From Bacillota bacterium (GTDB lineage Bacteria; Bacillota; Clostridia; Oscillospirales; Feifaniaceae), in assembly GCA_030705925.1 (NCBI GenBank), contig JAUZPM010000013.1, positions 1-41,322 of the forward strand: a stretch of 41,322 nucleotides of DNA. Direction: 5' to 3'. Shown here one piece after another: positions 34,359 through 41,322 of the stretch. A program made the position numbers and the translations under genes. The notes under the pieces were generated by a model. That model made no database searches. It was not told the origin of the DNA and saw only the letters and a program-made list of their open reading frames with translations. Within the stretch, counting starts at the first letter, position 1, and each line of letters opens with the position of its first letter.

Positions 34359-35111
34359 ATGAGGCAACTATTAAGCAAAGTCCGCCGTGCGGTGGATGAT
34401 TATAATATGATAAATGATGGAGACAAAGTCGCGGTAGGATTGTCGGGTGGGAAGGATTCGCTCACGCTTCTATCGGCATTAGCAGAGCTTAGAAAGTTTT
34501 ATCCGCAAAATTTTGAAGTTATAGCTATTACACTTGATATGGGTTTCCCCGATTCTGATTTTTCCGCGCTCTCAGAATACTGCAAAAGTTTGAATATACA
34601 ATTTATTTTAGTTAAAACTGAAATTGCCCCTGTTGTCTTTGATATTAGGAAAGAAAAAAATCCATGCTCGTTATGTGCGAAGATGAGGAGGGGCGCGCTT
34701 CATGATGCGGCAAAGTCTGCGGGGTGCAATAAAATAGCACTGGGTCATCATTTTGATGATGCTGTTGAAACTTTCTTTCTTTCATTATTTTATGAAGGCA
34801 GAATATCATGTTTTTCACCAGTAACATACCTTGACCGTAAAGATATTACATTAATTAGACCTCTTATATATATGCATGAGAAAGATATAAGGGGATTTGC
34901 AAGGAAAAATGAACTTCCCATTTATAAAAATCCATGTCTGGCGAACGGAAACACACAGAGACAATTTGTTAAAGATCTTTTATTTCAGCTTGAAAAATCA
35001 AACCGCGGTTTGAGGGAACGAATATTCGGGGCAATGTGCCGGTCAGGCGTTGGAGGGTTTATCCAACCTCAGATTGGAAGAAAGGTTTATAAAACTAAAG
35101 ATAATGAATAA
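34359..35111 (+). CDS. TtcA-family tRNA 2-thiolation protein
   Basis: 250 residues. The PP-loop SGGKDS is at residues 29-34, the CxxC motif is in NPCSLCAKMRRG, and the third cluster cysteine is in KNPCLANGNTQR. ALGHHFDDAVETFFLSLFYEGR and TLIRPLIYMHEKDI are family-typical. TtcA proteins use a 4Fe-4S cluster and ATP to thiolate cytidine-32 of tRNA. In Clostridia, related members may act on other sites, so the target is inferred. GGGAGG lies close to the ATG. Confidence 0.88.
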   Translation: MRQLLSKVRRAVDDYNMINDGDKVAVGLSGGKDSLTLLSALAELRKFYPQNFEVIAITLDMGFPDSDFSALSEYCKSLNIQFILVKTEIAPVVFDIRKEKNPCSLCAKMRRGALHDAAKSAGCNKIALGHHFDDAVETFFLSLFYEGRISCFSPVTYLDRKDITLIRPLIYMHEKDIRGFARKNELPIYKNPCLANGNTQRQFVKDLLFQLEKSNRGLRERIFGAMCRSGVGGFIQPQIGRKVYKTKDNE

Positions 35112-35140
35112 AAAAATCAGCCCTAGGGCTGATTTTTTTA
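35109..35140. terminator. Bidirectional terminator between ttcA-like and C_GCAxxG_C_C genes
   Basis: A perfect palindrome centred between 35124 and 35125 (AAATCAGCCCT/AGGGCTGATTT, with long A and T flanks). The TAA stop of the minus-strand gene (35140-35138) is inside it. Confidence 0.9.
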
Positions 35141-35581
35141 TTTTAACAGAATTTTTTCTGCAATTCGAGCGGCCTCTTCAACAAACACAGCACAAGGGCG
35201 TTCTTTATAATATTGCTCAGATCTAAGCGAAGGTAAGGGAAGCGCAGCACATTCTGATTTTTCTAATAGCTCTTTACAGATGCAGGTTCCGAATTTTTCT
35301 TTAAAAGCTTTATCAAGTTCTTTGATAAGATTATATAATTCTGCTTTTGCCTCTCTGTCACTCGGATCATAATTGCCATATTTAAGACCGGCAGCCATAA
35401 ACATACCTGTTACAGCGCCGCACTTTTCGCGCAATCCGCCCATTCCACCACCAAAACCCGCTGAAATATGTAAGGCAGTTTCGCGGGGCAAACCTAGTTC
35501 TTCGGCAAGCGCGGAAAATACCGATTGCGCACAGTTGTAACCGCTGTAGAAATTATTCGATGCTCTTTCTGCTATATCCAT
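35138..35581 (-). CDS. C_GCAxxG_C_C family redox protein
   Basis: 147 residues. The conserved cysteine pattern is visible: GYNCAQSVF, LREKCGAVTGMFMAAGLKYG, then KFGTCICKELL and later ALPLP preceded by SEC, with a final RPCAVFVEEAA. It also has the Gly-rich HISAGFGGGMGG. The family (PF09719) is predicted to be redox-active. No partner electron carrier is adjacent. I start at ATG 35581, 6 bases after GGAGG, rather than 13 codons upstream. Confidence 0.88.
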   Translation of the reverse strand: MDIAERASNNFYSGYNCAQSVFSALAEELGLPRETALHISAGFGGGMGGLREKCGAVTGMFMAAGLKYGNYDPSDREAKAELYNLIKELDKAFKEKFGTCICKELLEKSECAALPLPSLRSEQYYKERPCAVFVEEAARIAEKILLK

Positions 35582-35732
35582 TTTATTCCTCCGTATAATA
35601 CTTATATTATTATAACTCAAAGTAACTCTATTGCCATGATAAATTTGGTATACGAACTAAGTATATTAACCAAAAAAACAGTTAATTAATAGTACAAAAT
35701 TCACAATTTTTGTATAATAAACATTAAGTTTA

Positions 35733-35761
35733 TTGACATTGTATATATTACTAATTACACT
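35733..35761 (+). promoter_or_regulatory. Promoter of the giant LTD-repeat protein
   Basis: TTGACA (35733-35738), 17-bp spacer, TACACT (35756-35761), about 48 bases before the ATG. A GAGGAGAGG ribosome binding site precedes the start. A second AT-rich candidate, TATAAT at about 35713-35718, lies upstream. Confidence 0.65.
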
Positions 35762-35809
35762 TAACCTGTAGCAAAATAGTATATTTTGATTTTTGAGAGG
35801 AGAGGTAAA

Positions 35810-38800
35810 ATGAAAAAAACCAACAGATTGCTGTCTATTCTTCTTGTGTTTGGCATGATAGCGGGGCTATTACCTGTTTCCGTATTTGCTGACGGGGAGA
35901 CTGGTACTACGATTAATCCGATTCCGGAAATCATAGTAACAAAGGTAGTAATAAACGGCGCAAACTACACTGCTAGTGACGGCACAAGTATTGCTCAAGA
36001 TGCTTATGATGTACTGGAGATTTATAATGCATCAGGCAAAACGTTAGATCTTAGACAATATGGAGTAGCATTTAAAAAAGATACTCCTACAGATTTGCTG
36101 ACAGGAAACTCTACTTTTTCATCATTTGTAGGAACTACTACAGGGACGCAGATCAACCGTTTTACAGCAGGGTCAAGTTATTGGACAGGTTATACTGAGG
36201 ACACAAGTAAACCTATACCATTTGCTCCTGGTGAAAGCAGACTCGTGTGGGTCAGATATATACAGTCTGGATACCTTGCAGGAGGCACATATAATAAATA
36301 CTTGGATGAGTATTTGAACTTAGGTCTTGAAAAAGTCGCTAAGGCTTACAAATATGATCCTAGTAAGGTCGTTGTGGCGGAATATCCAGAACAGAACGGA
36401 CAGATTGTAGCTCCGCCAACTACAAATACTGCTGGCACTAACTTTTATCTCGATATGAAAACGACCGAGAGAAGCTGGTTCTACATAGTAAAACAAGATT
36501 CTAGCGGTAATATAACAGCGTCACAAAATACCAATGAGGTATTAAGCGCCGGAACAGTAGTTAGTACTAACTCTTGCATGAGACCTAATACGAGTGACAA
36601 CGGCGCATCGTGTTCCCTTGCATATGATGCGAATACAGGCGTTTCTCATGTATCATATACTGACGCCACTACAAACCGTTACAATGTTGCAATTTCTTTA
36701 AATGATTATTTTGGTGCGTTAAACTATAATGAATATCCGGTTTATATTTCAGAGACAAATGCGCCAACCATAACGAATAAAACCTCTGAACCTCTTAGCG
36801 ATTCGACAATTTCAGCAGATTTTGCTGACGATCAAAGTATTAAATATATTGAAGTTGACTATAAAAATCCAAGTGACACAGCTTACACCGTATATAAGAA
36901 AGATTTTGTTGAAGACGGCGACGTTTTTTATGACGCTACCGGCGCAACTGGATCTGTAAAGAATTATTCTTTAAATTTAAAATTATCGGCTGACTTTATT
37001 AAATCACCAACAATCCAGTATACAATAAAGGTTATTGATACCGCTAATAATACTACGATATTAGATAACAGCGGGTCTCCGCTTACTGCAACAGCTATTA
37101 CAACCGACGATACAGCAGCAGCGGCAACTTTAGACACTGCGATTGACGGACTTGGCGCAACGCCAACAATCGACGCTGTAAAGGCTGTTCGTTCTCAGTT
37201 CGAACTTCTTACCCCAATACAAAAAACATTGGTAACGAAATACAGTGCTTTAGTGGCGCTTGAATCATCACTATATACTTACGGTCTTAGAATAACAGAA
37301 ATTGCTCCTGATCCTAATTCGCCTTTGAAAAAAGCTTCCGCTGATGGTGCTGACCACACAGAATTTATTGAAGCGACGGTAATTGGCAGCGATCCAATTC
37401 CTCTCTCGGATCTTAAAATCGATATGGTTATGGGCACTTCGTATACTGCTTATACAGATTCAGTTTTCCTGACAGAAGACGGAGCTCCTAAAGTATTGAT
37501 GCCGGGTAAGACCTATCTATTCGGAGTTTATCAAACGGATTCATATAGCTCAGGCTATAAGTATAAATCATATACAGAGAGACAGGCATATTGGCAGTCG
37601 TTTACTGATATTTACGGTATTTCAGCTGAACCGGGATGCCGCATTATTGTTCCGGCTAAGAGTGATATCGATAATTCAACTTATGATACTACCTGCACAA
37701 ACCTATGGAACAGCGGTGACAAAAACGTCATTACATTCACAAAGATTTCTACAAGTACGGCTGTTGCAACTGCAGGATATAGTACAACAGCAGTTGGCTA
37801 CGGCGGTAATGGCACTTCATTAGTTTATGTGTATTATCCAGGCTGTGCCACAAATCCAGTTGAGAGCTTGCTTTATAATCAGGCTGGCGGGATGACGCCA
37901 GGAACAATTTATCCGTTCCAGATATCTGCGGATCAAGATTCATTTAATGCTGCTGTGGCTCCTTATAATGCTGCAGTTGTTGTAGATGCTCAGATTGCAG
38001 CGCTAAATTCTGCATCTGCCACATATAAAGATGATGTGAAAGCAGCACGTGCAGCATATGATGCTCTTACTGCAGATCAAAAAGCATACGTATCCAAGTA
38101 TGCGCTTTTAAGAGCAGCAGAGAAAGCTGTTTATGATTATAAACTTGCTGTAACCGAGATTTTATTCAATGCTGAATATCTGGCGAAAGGAACGGCAACT
38201 CTTGGAAATGAACACTCTGAGTATGTTGAAGTAACTGTAAAAGGTACAGATCCAGTTTTACTTGATGATCTAACCATGAATCTTATAATGGGCGCAGATG
38301 ATAAGCAGCTTACAAACCCCAGTGCGTCTTTTGTGACACAGTCAACTGTAAGCAGATGGCTGCAGCCGGGACAGACTTACGTTTTCAGCAACTACAACGG
38401 GGATTCTTATAAGTGTGGTTATAAATACTCGTCAGATGCTGATCTTGAAACGATCCGTACAGATTTCAATACTTTCTATAGCTCCAACGTGGCTAAAGAA
38501 AACTTTATAGTTGTAGTAATGAATACTGAAACTGATGGATCAAGCATCGATCTAAGAGGCGGACTTTATAACAGCGGAACTGATGATATAGTAGAATTTT
38601 TATCAACGTTGCATGACAACAAGACAATAGCACATGCGGAATATGATCCTGAAGGTTTATATCCGGATGCACAAAGCAACTCAGCAATTTCTTACGGATA
38701 CTTTGATAACCAAGTCAATGATATGATAGTTGACACTTCAGCATATCCGACTCCGGGTACAATCAAGGCCGTTCAGAATAATCCAAATGCAACAACAATT

Positions 38801-41322
38801 GATGCATATATTGATTCGATTGTAAACGAAATTCCAAGTCCTAAAATGCTTGGTATTCTTAAGAGCCTGATTGACACTTTAACGCCTGAACAACAGGCAA
38901 CTCTTACTAATTTAAATGAATACAATACGTGGATTAATAAGTATAAATCTCTAGGCGCGGCAACTAATAATTCAGTTGTTGTAACCGGCATTTCTTCAAA
39001 TCCTGCAGGTACAAACAACCAATTTGGTTATGTTGAAGTGCTTAATAACGGAAATACTGCTGTTGATTTGAGAAACTATAAACTTGCATATACTAAGTCT
39101 ACAATTAACTATGTAATGTTTAACGAGATCCAGAAGTATGCATCAGGCGACGCTATGGCAGAGCCAGGAACAGATGATACAAATCACGATAACCCTGCTT
39201 TCTTAGAGCCAGGTGAAGTTGGGGTAATTTGGATTAAGAATGATACATCTACTACAATAAAGAATTATACAACTGCACAATTCCTTACTGAATATGGCGC
39301 AAAAGCAAAGATATTTGTTGTAAAGCCTATGGCTGTTGGAACCAGTGCCGGTCAAACACCAGCGGCAGCAGGAACGAATTTCTATATTGACAACTATAGT
39401 GCGACTACAGGCGGTTTCGTCTATCTGATTGATAAGGCGGCAGATAACACAACGCTCTCCATAAAGCCACGCAGTGATGAATCTACAAGCTTTGATACAT
39501 TATACTTAAAGAATTATCCTAATGGATTTATAAGCGGCGTAGCTGCATACGGTCCTGACCTTGGCGGAGGACTTACCTCAACTGCCGGACATCTTGATGG
39601 AACATACGCAAATTTCAGATATGACGCTAATAACGATGCTTCTTTATTCGTTGATGCGGAATACTTGATAACAGGCAGTACCATAGCGGCAAGTGGAATC
39701 AACGCTGTTACAGTTGCATCGTCAACTGAATCTCATAAACAGTCTAATCTTGGAATTTTGAAATACACTTATATTCCTTATGATTTAGGCGATGTTACAG
39801 CCCCTAAAGCGGATGATTTTAAAGCAACTGGCAATAATACAACAATTTCATTTACTGGTACTGTAACAGATGATACTGATGTAAGATATGTTGAATTTGG
39901 TTATAAACTGCCAGGCGATACTGCCTATACAAAGACCACTCTTGACCTTGTACAGCAGCAATGTCTTGCAGAAAAAAATGATTCAGCTAAGACTTCAATA
40001 TCTGTCGCTAATACAACATCTTATCCATTCTCTAAAGATGTTACCGGTACTTTTACAGATGGAACGGTTGTCTCTTATTACCTAAAAGCTATTGACGGTA
40101 ATAACAATACATTAAGCAGCGGAACTGAAGAAGCTCCTTTAACTCTAACAGTGAGTACGTCAGGAACTTCACAGGCAGTAACTGATACAATTAATCTTAT
40201 TAATGCAATTGGATCTACGCCGACTGAGACAACAGTCGATGCTGCACTAAGTGCCTATACTGCACTTTCACCGACAGACCAAGCTCTGGTTACAAACTAT
40301 TCCACACTTACTGCTGCGATGGATACACTGGCTGTAAGCATTGCAAAAGCAGCTGTTACGATTCCATCTACAACCATAACTGGAGATTTTAAAGTTTCTA
40401 CAAGCTATTCAACGAAGTATGGCCTTGTATTTCTGTCATGGAACTCAACAAATGCTGCAATCGTTTTCGAAAATGACAGCGGTAATGCTTATGTAACACG
40501 CCCTGCATATGGGCAGCAGGATGCGGCGTTTACTGTAGCTGTAGGATTTGCCAAGGGCGCAGCGAACGATTCAAATTCGTTTAACGTTACTGTTCCCGCC
40601 GAAACTGCTACATTATCAACGGATGCAACATTATCAAACATAACGCTTGACGGAACGCCAGTAGAAGGATTTAGTTCTACAAAATACACCTATGATGTTG
40701 TACTTCCATATGCGGCGACCCAAGCTCCATTAGTCGCATTTACTACAACAGATAAAAACGCTAATGCTGTTACTTCACAAGATCAAACCATCCCGAGCTC
40801 TGTTGTTATTAACGTAACTGCGCAGGATGGAGCGACAAAACTTGCGTATACAGTAAACTTCACACGAGGCTTACCATCAACGAATGCAAACTTATCGAAT
40901 ATAGAACCGTCAATGGGAACACTTGATAAGACATTCGATACCAACACAACGGATTACACAGTTGTTCTTCCAACCGGAACTACAACAGTTCCGAATATAA
41001 CGGTAACACCGGAAGACACAACAGCGACTGTTGTACCTATTTCGGATAGCCCAATAGTGCCGGCGACAATAACAATAACAGTAACAGCGCAAGACGGCAC
41101 AACAACAAAACAGTATTTCGTTCACTATGTAATAGGCAAATCGAAAGATGCGACACTGAAGGATCTGCAGGTCAACGGTACAACAGTAAGCGGCTTTAGT
41201 TCCTCAGTAGATACCTACAATGTGACGCTTCCATACGGAACATCAGTTATCCCGTCAGTAACGGCAACAACTAACAGCACACTTGCAAACGCAGTTGTAA
41301 CGCCAGCTGATAAAATTGACGG
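35810..41322 (+). CDS. Giant secreted LTD-repeat surface protein (3' end outside window)
   Basis: Open from ATG 35810 to the window end, at least 1837 residues. A signal peptide (KKTNRLLSILLVFGMIAGLL, cleavage likely after VFA) is followed by four lamin-tail-like modules starting near residues 35, 491, 780 and 1055 (LEIYNASGKTLDLRQY, HTEFIEATV, HSEYVEVTV, FGYVEVLNNG). Four helical spacers of one pattern, ALTADQKAYVSKY-like, lie near 434, 721, 990 and 1454. Ig-like modules lie near 313 and 1332. At least three cadherin-like beta-sandwich repeats run from about 1605 (DATLSNITLDGT, NANLSNIEP, DATLKDLQVNG). The first LTD plus Ig part is homologous to the protein at 1-3936. It is probably wall-anchored, but the anchor is beyond the window. 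No catalytic motif is seen. Confidence 0.9.
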   Translation, partial: MKKTNRLLSILLVFGMIAGLLPVSVFADGETGTTINPIPEIIVTKVVINGANYTASDGTSIAQDAYDVLEIYNASGKTLDLRQYGVAFKKDTPTDLLTGNSTFSSFVGTTTGTQINRFTAGSSYWTGYTEDTSKPIPFAPGESRLVWVRYIQSGYLAGGTYNKYLDEYLNLGLEKVAKAYKYDPSKVVVAEYPEQNGQIVAPPTTNTAGTNFYLDMKTTERSWFYIVKQDSSGNITASQNTNEVLSAGTVVSTNSCMRPNTSDNGASCSLAYDANTGVSHVSYTDATTNRYNVAISLNDYFGALNYNEYPVYISETNAPTITNKTSEPLSDSTISADFADDQSIKYIEVDYKNPSDTAYTVYKKDFVEDGDVFYDATGATGSVKNYSLNLKLSADFIKSPTIQYTIKVIDTANNTTILDNSGSPLTATAITTDDTAAAATLDTAIDGLGATPTIDAVKAVRSQFELLTPIQKTLVTKYSALVALESSLYTYGLRITEIAPDPNSPLKKASADGADHTEFIEATVIGSDPIPLSDLKIDMVMGTSYTAYTDSVFLTEDGAPKVLMPGKTYLFGVYQTDSYSSGYKYKSYTERQAYWQSFTDIYGISAEPGCRIIVPAKSDIDNSTYDTTCTNLWNSGDKNVITFTKISTSTAVATAGYSTTAVGYGGNGTSLVYVYYPGCATNPVESLLYNQAGGMTPGTIYPFQISADQDSFNAAVAPYNAAVVVDAQIAALNSASATYKDDVKAARAAYDALTADQKAYVSKYALLRAAEKAVYDYKLAVTEILFNAEYLAKGTATLGNEHSEYVEVTVKGTDPVLLDDLTMNLIMGADDKQLTNPSASFVTQSTVSRWLQPGQTYVFSNYNGDSYKCGYKYSSDADLETIRTDFNTFYSSNVAKENFIVVVMNTETDGSSIDLRGGLYNSGTDDIVEFLSTLHDNKTIAHAEYDPEGLYPDAQSNSAISYGYFDNQVNDMIVDTSAYPTPGTIKAVQNNPNATTIDAYIDSIVNEIPSPKMLGILKSLIDTLTPEQQATLTNLNEYNTWINKYKSLGAATNNSVVVTGISSNPAGTNNQFGYVEVLNNGNTAVDLRNYKLAYTKSTINYVMFNEIQKYASGDAMAEPGTDDTNHDNPAFLEPGEVGVIWIKNDTSTTIKNYTTAQFLTEYGAKAKIFVVKPMAVGTSAGQTPAAAGTNFYIDNYSATTGGFVYLIDKAADNTTLSIKPRSDESTSFDTLYLKNYPNGFISGVAAYGPDLGGGLTSTAGHLDGTYANFRYDANNDASLFVDAEYLITGSTIAASGINAVTVASSTESHKQSNLGILKYTYIPYDLGDVTAPKADDFKATGNNTTISFTGTVTDDTDVRYVEFGYKLPGDTAYTKTTLDLVQQQCLAEKNDSAKTSISVANTTSYPFSKDVTGTFTDGTVVSYYLKAIDGNNNTLSSGTEEAPLTLTVSTSGTSQAVTDTINLINAIGSTPTETTVDAALSAYTALSPTDQALVTNYSTLTAAMDTLAVSIAKAAVTIPSTTITGDFKVSTSYSTKYGLVFLSWNSTNAAIVFENDSGNAYVTRPAYGQQDAAFTVAVGFAKGAANDSNSFNVTVPAETATLSTDATLSNITLDGTPVEGFSSTKYTYDVVLPYAATQAPLVAFTTTDKNANAVTSQDQTIPSSVVINVTAQDGATKLAYTVNFTRGLPSTNANLSNIEPSMGTLDKTFDTNTTDYTVVLPTGTTTVPNITVTPEDTTATVVPISDSPIVPATITITVTAQDGTTTKQYFVHYVIGKSKDATLKDLQVNGTTVSGFSSSVDTYNVTLPYGTSVIPSVTATTNSTLANAVVTPADKID
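40622..41322 (+). repeat. Tandem cadherin-like beta-sandwich repeats in the LTD-repeat protein
   Basis: Three consecutive units starting near 40622, 40880 and 41144, each opening with (D/N)A(T/N)LS(N/D)-x-(I/L) and ending in VTAQDG-T-K-x-Y-x-V. The third is cut by the window end. They are about 85 residues each, diverged in DNA sequence, and likely extend further. Confidence 0.75.

Noticed and set aside
35810-41322. Short minus-strand open frames across the LTD-repeat gene
   Set aside because: All are antisense to one continuous + frame of over 1800 codons.
1-41322. CRISPR arrays, tRNA or rRNA genes
   Set aside because: No regularly spaced repeats and no tRNA or rRNA signature were seen on either strand.

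Overview
The window looks like a chromosomal segment of a spore-forming, low-to-moderate GC Firmicute of the class Clostridia. The signs are a yaaL-bofA pair, SLH-anchored surface proteins, a large single-chain PurL, strong GGAGG ribosome binding sites, TTGACA/TATAAT promoters and a TPP (THI-box) riboswitch. Species cannot be told from the sequence.

Layout. (1) 1-3936: the 3' part of a large cell-surface protein with a lamin-tail (LTD) module, Ig-like modules, an SGNH/GDSL hydrolase domain, a second SGNH-like domain without catalytic residues, and three C-terminal SLH domains. (2) 4054-9754 (+): a surface-polysaccharide operon (flippase, GT4 glycosyltransferase, pyruvyl-transferase-family protein, F420-hydrogenase-beta/ferredoxin-like protein), followed by a YbaK/EbsC tRNA-editing protein and two tiny basic ORFs. 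(3) 9833-11488: a histidine-less HPr-like protein (-) divergent from mtaB (+). (4) 11586-24375: purine biosynthesis. purL and a PHP-domain gene lie on +. A tightly overlapping purE-C-F-M-N-H-D operon lies on -, with a long leader holding an intrinsic terminator, a possible leader peptide and an antisense T-box-like motif. A TPP riboswitch and thiT follow purD directly, with no separate terminator between them. (5) 24700-26691 (-): SPFH/band-7 protein, NfeD and a DUF1836 regulator. (6) 26958-28709 (+): pyruvate kinase with a C-terminal PEP-utilizer domain. (7) 28710-29557: hairpins, a frameshifted IS1182-type transposase remnant and a small Cys-rich gene. (8) 29558-30132: yaaL and bofA. (9) 30218-35581: a YabE-like DUF348/G5/3D protein, a methyltransferase, an alpha/beta hydrolase broken by an in-frame stop, rpsI, rplM, a ttcA-family gene and a C_GCAxxG_C_C redox protein. 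(10) 35810-end: the first 1837 codons of a giant secreted LTD-repeat protein that runs off the window.

How the genes fit together. Eight purine genes cover PRPP to IMP except the PurB step. The TPP-controlled thiamine transporter beside them is a sensible partner because AIR is the shared purine/thiamine branch intermediate. The two surface proteins at the window ends are paralogous over their N-terminal modules. The first sits next to export and pyruvyl-transfer genes, and SLH domains are known to bind pyruvylated cell-wall polymers, so that end of the window may be a small surface-assembly locus.
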